A program made the translations under genes and the position numbers. The notes beneath the pieces are model-generated. The model searched no databases. It was not told the origin of the DNA and saw only the letters and a program-made list of their open reading frames with translations. 64,000 nucleotides of DNA, from NCBI RefSeq assembly GCF_014646255.1, contig NZ_BMNC01000004.1, positions 326,480 through 390,479 of the forward strand. Direction: 5' to 3'. Within the stretch, counting starts at the first letter, position 1. Every line of letters starts with the position of its first letter. This DNA is from Lentzea pudingi. GTDB lineage: Bacteria; Actinomycetota; Actinomycetes; Mycobacteriales; Pseudonocardiaceae. Shown here one piece after another: positions 32,445 to 41,623 of the stretch.

Positions 32445-33597
32445 TCTCTTCGCCCACCCGGTCTCCTTCCGGTCCGACCGGGAGGGAGAAGCCGCGCGGA
32501 TCGCGGCCACGGGCGCGGACGGAGTCGTCCTCGCGCTGGCCTACCACAGCGGTCGCTGGCTGCTCACCACCAGCGATCCCGGCGCCGTCGTCCACCTCGA
32601 CGCGGGACGCTTCTTCCGCGCCGACGACCCGGACCTGCTCGACCAGTCCGTTGTGGACGACTCGTCCGCGGGCGTGGTCGGGGCGTTGAGGTCGGCCGGG
32701 CTCGACGCGTCCGGCTGGCTGGTCGGTCTGCACCAGTCGGAGATGGCCACCCGCCGCCCCGATCTGGCCCTGCGCAACGCGTTCGGCCACCGGTACCGGC
32801 ACGCGCTGTGCCCGGCGAGACCGGAAGTCGTCGCGTTCGCCCGCGCCCTGGTGGCGGGTGCGGCGCGGGCCACGGGTGTGTCCCGGCTGGAACTGGAGGC
32901 GTTCGGTTACCTCGGCTGGGAGCACCAGGGAGCACACGAGAAGGTGGGCACCGCGCTCCGCCCGGCCGACCGGTGGCTGTTGTCGCTGTGCGTCTGCTTG
33001 GCGTGCTCGGCGCAGTTCAACGACTCAGGCGTGGACCCGGCCGAACTCGCCGAACGGACCGCCACGGCGGTCCGGACCCAACTCGCCGAACCGCGTCCGG
33101 CCGCGACCGACCCGGTGGAGGACGTCGACTCGGCGCTCGGACCCCAGCTCCACCAAGCGGTGCTCCGAGTCCGGTCGCGGGTCAGCTGTGACCTGGTGAC
33201 GGCAGCCGTCGACGCCGCCGGGAGCACCCCGGTCTCCGTGCGCGCCACCGCCGACCCCCACGGCTGCGCAGGCAAGACGGCGGGAGGTCTCGGCGATCTC
33301 ACGGCCACCCGCGCGGGGCTCACCGTCACCGACCTGTCCGGTGATTTCGGTGCCCTGCAACGAGAACTCGAGGCGGCCGCCGCGGTCGCGACCCACCTGA
33401 CCGTCGGCTGGAGCCTCTTCCACTCCGCCACCCCGACCAGCGCGGTGCTGGGAGCCGTCACGGATCTGGCGCTCGCGCACGGGGCAGACGCGCTCGCGCT
33501 GTACCTCTACGACCTCGTTCCCGCGGCCCGGCTGCGGGACCTGTCCACCCAGCGCCGCGCGTCCGCGCTCGTCACCACGGGGGAGACGTCCCGATGA
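32434..33597 (+). CDS. Uncharacterised TIM-barrel-like protein associated with sugar transport
   Basis: 387 aa from ATG at 32434, overlapping the GntR stop and itself overlapped by the permease start (ATGA). No signal peptide or membrane span. Features include LALAYHSGRWLLTTSDPG, an RNAFGHRYRHALCPARPEVV block, LELEAFGYLGWEHQGAHEK and a Cys pair LCVCLACSAQF. I recall such proteins in actinomycete sugar clusters, always unnamed. The alternating strand/helix pattern and the E.....W..H...HEK block, where Glu and His could be catalytic, suggest a glycosidase-like barrel. Acting on the imported oligosaccharide in the cytoplasm is an inference, not an assignment. Confidence 0.75.
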   Translation: MKLDLFAHPVSFRSDREGEAARIAATGADGVVLALAYHSGRWLLTTSDPGAVVHLDAGRFFRADDPDLLDQSVVDDSSAGVVGALRSAGLDASGWLVGLHQSEMATRRPDLALRNAFGHRYRHALCPARPEVVAFARALVAGAARATGVSRLELEAFGYLGWEHQGAHEKVGTALRPADRWLLSLCVCLACSAQFNDSGVDPAELAERTATAVRTQLAEPRPAATDPVEDVDSALGPQLHQAVLRVRSRVSCDLVTAAVDAAGSTPVSVRATADPHGCAGKTAGGLGDLTATRAGLTVTDLSGDFGALQRELEAAAAVATHLTVGWSLFHSATPTSAVLGAVTDLALAHGADALALYLYDLVPAARLRDLSTQRRASALVTTGETSR

Positions 33598-34535
33598 CGG
33601 CTTACCTGATCCGCCGGCTGGCGCAGCTCGTGCCGGTCCTGATCGTCGTCTCGATGGTCCTGTTCGCGCTGCTGCGGCTGCTGCCCGGCGATCCCACCAC
33701 GGAGATCCTCGGTCAGGAGGCCAGTGAGGCCGACCGGGCCGCGTTGCGAGCAGACCTCGGCCTGGACGACCCGGTGTGGCTGCAGTACCTGAACTGGACG
33801 GGAGGTGCGCTGACCGGTGACCTCGGCCGGTCCTGGCTCACCAACGAACCGGTCGGCGCCGTCATCCTCGACCGGCTGCCCGCGACCGTGGAACTCGGCC
33901 TGATCGCGATCGTGCTGACCGTCCTCATCGGACTCCCGGCGGGCATCATCGCCGCGGTGCGCAGTCGCACCAAGACCGACGCGGTGATGACCACGGCCAG
34001 CGTGTTCGCCCTGTCGACGCCGCACTTCTACCTGGCGGCACTGCTGATCCTGGTGTTCGGGCTCTGGCTCCGCATCCTCCCGCCGTCGGGATACGTGCCG
34101 TTCACCGAGGACCCGCTGCAAAACCTGCTGCACATGGTGCTGCCCGCGATCACGATCGGGTCCACGATCATCGCGGTGATCATGCGGCAGACCCGTGGCT
34201 CGCTGCTGGCCGCGCTCGGCGAGGACTACGTCCGCACAGCGCGTGCCTCGGGACTGGCCCAGCGCAGGATCGTCACCGTCTACGCGCTGCGCAACGCCGT
34301 GGTGCCGGTCGTCACGGTGGCCGCGTTGCAGATCGGCGCGCTGATGAGCGCCACCGTGGTCACCGAAGCGGTCTTCACCGTGCCGGGCATGGGCACGTTG
34401 ATCGTCAACGCCATCTTCAGCAGGGATCTGCCCATCGTCCAGGGCGCGGTGCTCGTGGTCGTGGTGTTCGTCCTGCTGGTCAACCTGCTCGCCGACCTCG
34501 TCTACGCGCGGCTCGACCCGCGCATCACCTACTAG
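33594..34535 (+). CDS. ABC importer permease, DppB-type
   Basis: 313 aa, start overlapping the previous stop (ATGA). Six membrane spans starting LVPVLIVVSMVLFALLRLLP; the conserved loop DLGLDDPVWLQYLNW after span 1 and the EAA-type loop YVRTARASGLAQRRIVTVYA near 215 are canonical. It forms the channel with the product of 34546. Cargo is presumably an acidic oligosaccharide, judged from the downstream catabolic genes. Confidence 0.92.
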   Translation: MTAYLIRRLAQLVPVLIVVSMVLFALLRLLPGDPTTEILGQEASEADRAALRADLGLDDPVWLQYLNWTGGALTGDLGRSWLTNEPVGAVILDRLPATVELGLIAIVLTVLIGLPAGIIAAVRSRTKTDAVMTTASVFALSTPHFYLAALLILVFGLWLRILPPSGYVPFTEDPLQNLLHMVLPAITIGSTIIAVIMRQTRGSLLAALGEDYVRTARASGLAQRRIVTVYALRNAVVPVVTVAALQIGALMSATVVTEAVFTVPGMGTLIVNAIFSRDLPIVQGAVLVVVVFVLLVNLLADLVYARLDPRITY

Positions 34536-34545
34536 GAGCCCGACC

Positions 34546-35418
34546 ATGGCGATGACGACGAAGTCCCCGCCGCGCGAGCGGCCCGTGCTCGACAGCCTGC
34601 GCCGCGACCGACGTGCCTGGTTCGCCCTGCCCGTGCTCGCGCTGCTGGTGCTCGCCGCGGCCACCGCGCCGTTCCTCGACGACGCGGTCGCCGACACCGA
34701 CACCGACAACCTGCTCGCCGGGCCCTCCGCCGCACACCTGCTGGGCACCGACGAACTGGGCCGCGACATCCTCGTCCGCGTTATCGCCGGCGCGCTGGTG
34801 ACCTTCGAGGTCGCCACCATCGCCGTCGGCCTGGCACTCGTGCTGGGCACCGCGCTCGGCCTGGTCGCGGGCTACCGGGGCGGCTGGGTGGACTCGGTGC
34901 TCATGCGTGTCACCGACGGCCTGCTCGCCTTCCCCCTGCTGGTGCTCGCGCTGACCGTCGTCGCGGCACTCGGACCGGGACTCCGCAACGCGCTGATCGC
35001 CATCGCCGTCGTGACCACACCACGCTTCGCCCGCTTGGTGCGTGGTGAAGTCCTGTCCCTGCGCACCCGTGAGTGGGTGTCGGCCGCCAGGATCGTCGGT
35101 GTCGGCACCCCGACGATCCTCGTGCGGCACCTGCTGCCGCACCTGGCCGGCACCCTCCTCGTGTTCGCCGCCCTGCAGGCCTCCACCGCGATCATGGCCG
35201 AGGCGTCGCTGAGCTTCCTCGGGCTCGGCGTGCAGCCACCCCAGCCCGGTTGGGGCGGCATGGTGGCCTCCGGCACCGCGCACCTCGACTCCACCTGGGC
35301 GCTGAGCGTGTTCCCCGGCCTCGCGATCCTGCTGACGATCGCCGCCTTCAACCTCCTGGCCGACGCGGTGCGCGACGCGCTCGACGCACATCGGCCGGTG
35401 CTGTCCCCGATCCGCTGA
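34546..35418 (+). CDS. ABC importer permease, DppC-type
   Basis: 290 aa from ATG at 34546, 10 bp after the DppB-type gene, with GGAG before it. N-terminal cytoplasmic stretch, first span FALPVLALLVLAAATAPFLD, the LLGTDELGRDILVRVIAGAL motif typical of DppC/OppC, and the EAA loop REWVSAARIVGVGTPTILVR. Unlike the DppC-type unit at 16332 it is not fused to an ATPase. Confidence 0.92.
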   Translation: MAMTTKSPPRERPVLDSLRRDRRAWFALPVLALLVLAAATAPFLDDAVADTDTDNLLAGPSAAHLLGTDELGRDILVRVIAGALVTFEVATIAVGLALVLGTALGLVAGYRGGWVDSVLMRVTDGLLAFPLLVLALTVVAALGPGLRNALIAIAVVTTPRFARLVRGEVLSLRTREWVSAARIVGVGTPTILVRHLLPHLAGTLLVFAALQASTAIMAEASLSFLGLGVQPPQPGWGGMVASGTAHLDSTWALSVFPGLAILLTIAAFNLLADAVRDALDAHRPVLSPIR

Positions 35419-35455
35419 CCTTCGCTCCTCCGCCCCCGTGAAGGGATCCGCTGCC

Positions 35456-37009
35456 GTGTCCCACCCCAGCACAACCCGGCGTGCCGCACTCTTCGGCCTC
35501 GCCGCCGTCCTGATCGCCTCCACCGTCGCGTGCGGGAGTTCCGCTTCCACCGGTCCGCGCAACGCGCCCCGCACAGGCGGCACGGTGTCCGTCGGGTTCG
35601 ACAACGAACCGACCACTTTGGACCCCGCGTTCTCCAGCCAGATCTCCTCTGACCGCAGCGTGCTGAACCTGTTCTACGACACACTGCTGCGCCAGAACCG
35701 CGACGGCGGCTTCGTGCCCGCCCTCGCCGAGAAGTGGGAAGCAGAACCTCGCGCGCTGACGTTCACGCTCCGCACCGGCGTGAAGTTCCACGACGGCACG
35801 CCGTTCGACGCGCAGGCCGTCGCCGCGAACATCAACCGCGTGCTCGACCCGGCCACGAAGTCGACCAAGACCAGTGCGCTGAGCAAGGTCGCCACGGTGC
35901 AGGTCGTCGACACCACGACCGTGCGCTTCAACCTGAAGGACCCGGACCCGCTGCTGCTGGTCCAGCTCGCCCACGAGCCCGGCATGATGGTGTCGCCGGC
36001 CGCGCTGAAGGCCAAGGGCGGCGAATACGGTCGCAACCCCGTCGGCACCGGGCCGTTCACGTTCGACCAGTGGCGCTCCAAGGTCCAGCTCACGGTCAAC
36101 CGCAACACCTCCTACTGGGCCAAGGACTCCGACGGCAACCAGCTGCCGAGGCTCGACAAGGTCGTGGTCCGGTTCATCACCGAACCCAAGGTGCTGCGCA
36201 CGGAGCTCGCCACCGGTGGTGTCCAGCTGGTGCGCGCCCTGCCGCCGGAGGAGTTCGCGCAACTCGCTTCCGACAAGCAGGTCAGCATGGAGGACGTCGG
36301 CGTGCGCCGGTCGTACTACGTGGCGCTCAACACGACTCGCGCACCGTTCAACGACCCCAAGATGCGCGCCGCGTTCACCGCTGCCGTGGACCGATCCGCC
36401 ATCGGCAAGGTCGCGGCGTCTGACCAGTTCGATCTCGTGCCGTCGTTCGCGACGAAGAAGGACTGGTACTACGACGACTCGATCACGTCGCCCTCCTTCG
36501 ACCAGGCGGCGGCCAAAGCGGCCGTCACCACACCCACGTCCATCACCGTGCTGGCCCGCAGGCGCGCACCGGACCCGACGATCGCCGAACTGCTCCAGGC
36601 CCAGCTCTCCGACGCGGGATTCACCGTGAAGTCCGAGGTGCTCGAGCTGCAGACGCAGCTCGACCGGATGCGCAAGCAGGACTTCGACGCCGCGGTGCTG
36701 GTGGTCGACGTACCGCGACTCGATCCCTCCCTGGTGTTCGACCCGTACTTCACCAGCAAGGGCTCGAACAACTGGTCGGGTCTGACCGACAGCACGCTGG
36801 ACGACGTGCTCCTGCTCGCCCGCAGCACCGACGACAAGGTCGTGCGCAGCAAGGCCTATGGCGATGTGCAGCGCCGAATCCTGGACCAGCGCTACTGGAC
36901 CTTCCTGCACCAGGCCAAGTCCCCGCTGATCCACCGCACCGCGCTGAAGGGCGTCGTGCTCAACGTCGACGGCCAGTGGCGCCTCGACGAGGCCTACCTC
37001 GACCGATGA
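35456..37009 (+). CDS. Substrate-binding lipoprotein, SBP family 5
   Basis: 517 aa from the GTG at 35456, which has GAAGGGA 8-9 nt upstream; an in-frame GTG at 35438 lies on that site. The signal peptide ends ASTVAC, an acceptable lipobox. The mature protein is a classical Dpp/Opp binding protein (TFTLRTGVKFHDGTPFDAQA; GRNPVGTGPFTFDQW). Placed after both permeases and before the double ATPase, it completes an importer. Its stop overlaps an ATG as ATGA. Cargo unknown; an uronic-acid-containing oligosaccharide would fit the operon. Confidence 0.9.
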   Translation: MSHPSTTRRAALFGLAAVLIASTVACGSSASTGPRNAPRTGGTVSVGFDNEPTTLDPAFSSQISSDRSVLNLFYDTLLRQNRDGGFVPALAEKWEAEPRALTFTLRTGVKFHDGTPFDAQAVAANINRVLDPATKSTKTSALSKVATVQVVDTTTVRFNLKDPDPLLLVQLAHEPGMMVSPAALKAKGGEYGRNPVGTGPFTFDQWRSKVQLTVNRNTSYWAKDSDGNQLPRLDKVVVRFITEPKVLRTELATGGVQLVRALPPEEFAQLASDKQVSMEDVGVRRSYYVALNTTRAPFNDPKMRAAFTAAVDRSAIGKVAASDQFDLVPSFATKKDWYYDDSITSPSFDQAAAKAAVTTPTSITVLARRRAPDPTIAELLQAQLSDAGFTVKSEVLELQTQLDRMRKQDFDAAVLVVDVPRLDPSLVFDPYFTSKGSNNWSGLTDSTLDDVLLLARSTDDKVVRSKAYGDVQRRILDQRYWTFLHQAKSPLIHRTALKGVVLNVDGQWRLDEAYLDR

Positions 37010-37017
37010 GGACATCC

Positions 37018-38847
37018 ATGAGCTTGTTGCGCGTCACCGATCTCGCGGTCTCGTTCGCCGGCCGGCCGGGGCAGGACCCGGTCCGGGTGGTCGACGGCGT
37101 CGACCTCCACCTCGACGCAGGGGAGACCCTCGCGGTCGTGGGGGAGTCCGGGTCGGGCAAGACCGTCACCGCACTCAGCCTGCTCGGTCTCAACCCCGCG
37201 TCACCGACGTGCACCACCACCGGGTCCGTGCTCGTCGACGGCACCGAGGTCGTCGGACTCGACGAGCGGCAGTGGCAGCGGGTCCGGGGGAGCACCGTCG
37301 CGATGGTGTTCCAGGACCCGAGCGCCGCCCTGAACCCGTTGCTCACCATCGGCACCCAGATCGCGGACGCTGTGCGCGCCCACGAGCCGATGTCCCGCGA
37401 GCAGGCCCGGCGCCGGGCGGTGGAAGCACTGGACCTGGCGCGGATGCCCAACCCGCAGGGGCGGCTCGGGCAGTACGCGCACGAGCTGTCCGGAGGTATG
37501 CGGCAGCGTGCGGCGATCGCGTTGGCGATCGCCGCACGGCCTCGGCTGCTGATCGCGGACGAGCCCACCACGGCGCTCGACGTCGCGGTGCAGGCCGAGA
37601 TCATGGGAATGCTGGGGTCGCTGTGCACCGACCTCGACATGGGGCTGATCCTCATCACGCACGACCTCGGTGTCGTCGCGGGTCACGCCGACCGCGTCGC
37701 GGTGATGTACGCCGGGCGCCTCGTCGAGACCGGCGCGGCGGCGACTGTGCTGGGCGATCCGCGGATGCCCTACACCCAGTCGCTGCTCGCCGCGACACCT
37801 CGTGTGGACGGGCCCGCACGGCAGCGGTTGACCGCCATCGGCGGGCGGCCGCCGAACCCCCGCGAGCGTCCGGAGGGATGTCCGTTCCAGCCGCGGTGCC
37901 CGGTGGCCGTCGAACGCTGCTCCACCACCCGCCCGGTGCGGGTGGACCTCGGCCTGGGCCACAGCGCGGCGTGTCTCCTCGTCGAGCAGCGTCCCTCCAT
38001 CGAGCCGCCTGCTGTTGCGATCCACAGCGGACCAGCGGCCGGCGCTGAGGTCCTGGCGCAGTTCGACGACGTGTCGCTGAGCTACCCGATGCGCGGAGGT
38101 CTGCTGCGACGGGTCACCGGACACGTGCACGCGGTCCGCGGCGTGAGCCTGTCGGTCGCCCGCGGGCGGACAGTGGCACTGGTCGGCGAGTCGGGATCGG
38201 GCAAGACCAGCCTCACGAAAATGTTGCTGCGCCTGGAGAAACCGGACCAGGGCACAGTCCTCTACGACGGCATCGACGTCACGAGGCCGGACCGTGACCA
38301 GCTCAGAACCCTGCAACGCGACGTCCAGGTCGTGTTCCAGAACCCTTACGCGAGCCTGGATCCCCGGATGCGGGTGCGCGAGCTCCTGGCGGAGCCGATG
38401 AAGGTCCACGGCCTGGACACGGACGAGGCCGAACTCGTCCGGCTGCTCCGTGAGGTGGGGCTGGACGCCGGTGCGCTCACCCGGTACCCGACGGCGTTCT
38501 CCGGTGGCCAGCGGCAACGGATCGCCATCGCACGGGCACTGGCCCTGCGGCCGAAGCTGATCGTGTGCGACGAGGCGGTCAGCGCGCTGGACGTGTCGGT
38601 GCAGGCGCAGGTGCTCAACCTGCTGGCCGACCTCCAGCAACAGCACGGGCTGGCCTACCTCTTCATCACTCACGACCTGGCCGTCGTGAGGTCCGTCGCG
38701 CACGACATCGCCGTGATGCGCGACGGCCAGGTGGTCGAGGCCGGCCCGGCCGAGGAGATCTACCAGGACCCGAAGCACGACTACACCCGTTCACTGCTGG
38801 CCATGGCGCCAGGACACCCCACGGCACCCCAGAGGAGCACGGCATGA
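37018..38847 (+). CDS. ABC importer ATPase with two fused nucleotide-binding domains (DppD-DppF)
   Basis: 609 aa from ATG at 37018 (GAGGA 5 nt upstream); an ATG at 37006 that overlaps the previous stop is an alternative start adding four residues. Domain 1 (about 1-270): Walker A GESGSGKT, signature LSGGMRQR, Walker B LLIADEPTTALDV, and a C-terminal oligopeptide-transporter motif with Cys (CPFQPRCPVAVERC). Domain 2 (about 350-600): Walker A GESGSGKTS near 388, signature FSGGQRQR, Walker B LIVCDEAVSALDV; the usual DEP is DEA here. A linker joins them. The next gene starts inside its stop (ATGA). Confidence 0.93.
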   Translation: MSLLRVTDLAVSFAGRPGQDPVRVVDGVDLHLDAGETLAVVGESGSGKTVTALSLLGLNPASPTCTTTGSVLVDGTEVVGLDERQWQRVRGSTVAMVFQDPSAALNPLLTIGTQIADAVRAHEPMSREQARRRAVEALDLARMPNPQGRLGQYAHELSGGMRQRAAIALAIAARPRLLIADEPTTALDVAVQAEIMGMLGSLCTDLDMGLILITHDLGVVAGHADRVAVMYAGRLVETGAAATVLGDPRMPYTQSLLAATPRVDGPARQRLTAIGGRPPNPRERPEGCPFQPRCPVAVERCSTTRPVRVDLGLGHSAACLLVEQRPSIEPPAVAIHSGPAAGAEVLAQFDDVSLSYPMRGGLLRRVTGHVHAVRGVSLSVARGRTVALVGESGSGKTSLTKMLLRLEKPDQGTVLYDGIDVTRPDRDQLRTLQRDVQVVFQNPYASLDPRMRVRELLAEPMKVHGLDTDEAELVRLLREVGLDAGALTRYPTAFSGGQRQRIAIARALALRPKLIVCDEAVSALDVSVQAQVLNLLADLQQQHGLAYLFITHDLAVVRSVAHDIAVMRDGQVVEAGPAEEIYQDPKHDYTRSLLAMAPGHPTAPQRSTA

Positions 38848-40004
38848 CCCGCATCACCGGGGTCCGGTTGACCACTGTCAACACCCCGCGGCACAACAGC
38901 ATCACCTGCGGGCACGTGATGGTCGAACTGCTCACCGACACCGACCTGGTCGGGCTGGGGGAGATGTCGGACCTGCAGCACCTGCCGCGGTTCCACTTCG
39001 ACATCCCCGAACTGGCCGCGACCCTCGAAGACCTGCTCGTCGGTCTGGACCCGTTGCAGACCACGGAGGTCGAACGCAGGCTGGAAGCCAACTTCCCACA
39101 GGCCGGCTACATCTACGACAAGAGCCGTGCGATCAAGTGCGGCGTGGACATCGCCGTCTGGGACCTGGCCGCCAAAGTGCTCGGCCTGCCGCTGTACCAG
39201 CTGCTCGGCGGGCAGGTGCGCGACTCCGTGCCGATCGCCTACCCCGTGTTCCGGCAGCAGAGCGAAGCCGACGTCGAGCGCAACCTCGCGATGGTCGACC
39301 GCAGGCTGGACGAGGGCTTCGAGTTCTTCCGCGTCTACGTGGGCCGCGACCTCGCACTGGACGAGCGGTTCCTGCGCGAGGCGCGGGACCGGTTCGGTGA
39401 CCGGCTCACGATCAAGTCGCTGGACTTCTCCAACCTTCTCGACGCCAAGTCCGCTTGCGCCTTCGCCGAACGGGTCGCCGACGTCGGCTACGGGCTCGTC
39501 GAGGCGCCCGCACCGAACCACGACGTGCGCGGACTCGCGTACGCGCGCAACAGGTTGCACGTGCCGATCAGCGAGCACGTCTACAGCAACCGGTGGGCGC
39601 TCGACCTCGTGGCGGCCGACGCGGTGGACGTGTTCAACGTCAGCGTGATCGCCATCGGCGGCATCACCCCTGCGCGGCGCATCTTCGCCATCGCCGAGGC
39701 CGCGGAGAAGACCTGCCTGATCGGCACGACCCAGGAACTGTCCATCGGCACCGCCGCCGCGGCCCACGTCGCCATGGCCATGCCGGCCGCGACGCTGCCC
39801 AGCGACCCGGTCGGCCCGCTGCTCTACACCCGCGACGTGGTGCGCGAGCCGGTGCGGTACGAGAAGGGCCGGCTGCACGTGCCCGAGGGCCACGGGCTGG
39901 GCATGGAGCTCGACCCGGACCTCCTCGAGGCCAGCGCGGGCCCGCTGACCTGGCGGCACACCACCGCAGACGCCGTGGTGGACCGGCAGCAGGTGACACC
40001 GTGA
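38844..40004 (+). CDS. Enolase-superfamily sugar-acid dehydratase-like enzyme
   Basis: 386 aa from ATG at 38844. It has the N-terminal capping domain and the mandelate-racemase/muconate-type barrel. Likely metal ligands are Asp in IKSLDFSN, Glu in LVEAPAPNHD and Glu in ISEHVYSN. In the position of the usual KxK catalytic motif (F-K-x-K-x-G) it has FRVYVG, so the normal Lys pair is replaced. Members of this superfamily dehydrate aldonic or aldaric acids to 2-keto-3-deoxy acids, the natural first step before the SDR and aldolase that follow. The altered motif makes the exact reaction uncertain. Confidence 0.85.
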   Translation: MTRITGVRLTTVNTPRHNSITCGHVMVELLTDTDLVGLGEMSDLQHLPRFHFDIPELAATLEDLLVGLDPLQTTEVERRLEANFPQAGYIYDKSRAIKCGVDIAVWDLAAKVLGLPLYQLLGGQVRDSVPIAYPVFRQQSEADVERNLAMVDRRLDEGFEFFRVYVGRDLALDERFLREARDRFGDRLTIKSLDFSNLLDAKSACAFAERVADVGYGLVEAPAPNHDVRGLAYARNRLHVPISEHVYSNRWALDLVAADAVDVFNVSVIAIGGITPARRIFAIAEAAEKTCLIGTTQELSIGTAAAAHVAMAMPAATLPSDPVGPLLYTRDVVREPVRYEKGRLHVPEGHGLGMELDPDLLEASAGPLTWRHTTADAVVDRQQVTP

Positions 40005-40822
40005 CCCAGCGCTTCTCCGGCAAGGTCGTTCTTGTTACGGGCGGCGCGCGCAACATCGGCCGGGCCATCGCGCTGCGGATGGCGCGGGAGGGCGCCGCCG
40101 TCGCCGTCAACGGCCCGGACCCCGACGAAGCCGAAACCACCGCCCGCGAGCTGCGCGACGCCGGGGCGCAGGCGGTGGCCTGCCCGGCGGACGTGTCGGA
40201 CGGTGAAGCGGTCGACCGTGCCTTCGAACGGGTGCTCGCCACGTTCGGCAGGCTGGACTTCCTGGTCAACAACGCCGCCCTGCCCATGGTCGGGCGCGCT
40301 CGCCTCGTCGACCTCGACCCGGCCGACTGGGAGCGCAGCTTCGCCGTCAACGTGCGCGGCGTCTTCCTGGCGACGGCCGCGGCGGCCAAGATAATGCGGC
40401 CCGGGTCAGCCGTCGTGAACATCTCCTCGATCGGTGCCACCCGCGCCCACCTCGGCACCATCGCCTACGACGCGGGCAAAGGCGCGGTCGAGGCCGCGAC
40501 CAGGGCCATCGCCGTCGACCTCGCTTCGGTGGGCATCCGCGTCAACGCCGTGGCACCCGGACCGATCGCCAACGACCGGTTCGACGCGCTCTCACCAGAA
40601 CAGCAACGCGCCCGAGCCGAACCCGTACCGCTCGGGCGGGTCGGGACCGGCGCCGACGTGGCCGGGGTGGTCGCGTTCCTGTGCTCGCCCGACGCCGCCT
40701 ACATCACCGGTCAGGTCATCACCACCGACGGCGGCCTCACCGCGCAGGCCCGTCCCACCGGTCTGGACCCGACCCTCGACCCGCCGCCATCCGAACACGA
40801 AGCAGAAAGCCGGCACCGATGA
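40001..40822 (+). CDS. Short-chain dehydrogenase/reductase
   Basis: 273 aa from GTG at 40001, overlapping the dehydratase stop as GTGA. Classical SDR: cofactor loop VTGGARNIGRAIAL, NNAA motif, catalytic Ser in VVNISSIGAT, and Tyr/Lys in AYDAGKGAVEAAT (YxxxK). The sequence around the second strand (NGPDPDEAE) lacks a clear basic residue pair, suggesting NAD+ rather than NADP+. It probably oxidises a hydroxyl of the sugar acid or keto-deoxy intermediate. The C-terminal 20 residues are Pro-rich and probably disordered. Confidence 0.9.
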   Translation: MTQRFSGKVVLVTGGARNIGRAIALRMAREGAAVAVNGPDPDEAETTARELRDAGAQAVACPADVSDGEAVDRAFERVLATFGRLDFLVNNAALPMVGRARLVDLDPADWERSFAVNVRGVFLATAAAAKIMRPGSAVVNISSIGATRAHLGTIAYDAGKGAVEAATRAIAVDLASVGIRVNAVAPGPIANDRFDALSPEQQRARAEPVPLGRVGTGADVAGVVAFLCSPDAAYITGQVITTDGGLTAQARPTGLDPTLDPPPSEHEAESRHR

Positions 40823-41556
40823 CTGACAGCTCCACCATCCCGCTCGATCCCGACGACCTCGGCGCACTCGCGGAGGCGGGCACCGCGACCGTGACCACCC
40901 AGCTGTTCAAGCTGGGGCTGCGCAACACCTTCCTGGCCGGACTGCGCACCTACGGCCGTCCCACCAAGCGAATGGTCGGCGAGGCCTTCACGTTGCGGTA
41001 CATCCCGGCGCGCGAGGACATCGACGTGCTCGACGTGTTCGACGACTACGACCACCCTCAGCGCCTGGCCGTCGAATCCGTCGGCCCCGGCCAGATCCTC
41101 GTGGTCGACTGCCGGGGCGAGGGCCGGGCGGCCTCCGCGGGGCACATCCTGCTCACGCGCCTCGCGGCCCGCCACGCCGCCGGGTTCGTCACCGACGGCA
41201 CGTTGCGCGACATCGCGGGCATCGACGAACTGCCCATGCCCGTCTACGCCACCGGCCCGGCGGCCATGACCAACCTCGCCCTGCACCACGCCGTCGACGT
41301 GCAGCTGCCGATCGGCTGTGCGGGAGTCGCCGTCTACCCCGGTGACGTGCTGCTCGGCGACGCTGACGGCGTGGTCTGCGTGCCGCGCCACCTCGTAGCG
41401 GCGATCGCGAACCCCGCACGAGAGCAGGAAGAGCTCGAGTCGTTCCTGCAGCAGCGTGTCGCCGGCGGTGCTCCGCTGCGCGGCACCTACCCGCCCGACG
41501 AGGCGACCATGCTGGCCTACCGCGCGTCCACCCGGCCGTCCGCGGCCGCTTCCTGA
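40819..41556 (+). CDS. RraA-like / HMG aldolase family protein
   Basis: 245 aa from ATG at 40819 (ATGA overlap). The fold is that of 4-hydroxy-4-methyl-2-oxoglutarate aldolase and RraA: VVDCRGEGRAASAGHILLTR, AAGFVTDGTLRDIAGI (Arg and Asp for substrate and divalent metal) and GDVLLGDADGVVCVP. In catabolic operons such proteins cleave 2-keto-acids to pyruvate plus a second carbonyl compound. Here it follows a dehydratase and dehydrogenase, so cleavage of a 2-keto-3-deoxy (or diketo) sugar acid is the likely role. A 67-bp gap follows. Confidence 0.85.
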   Translation: MTDSSTIPLDPDDLGALAEAGTATVTTQLFKLGLRNTFLAGLRTYGRPTKRMVGEAFTLRYIPAREDIDVLDVFDDYDHPQRLAVESVGPGQILVVDCRGEGRAASAGHILLTRLAARHAAGFVTDGTLRDIAGIDELPMPVYATGPAAMTNLALHHAVDVQLPIGCAGVAVYPGDVLLGDADGVVCVPRHLVAAIANPAREQEELESFLQQRVAGGAPLRGTYPPDEATMLAYRASTRPSAAAS

Positions 41557-41623
41557 GCCGTCGGCGAGCGGGCGGTGCTCGTCACCCGCCCTGCCCGCTC
41601 GCCGCCCGATCCCGAGGAACCCC

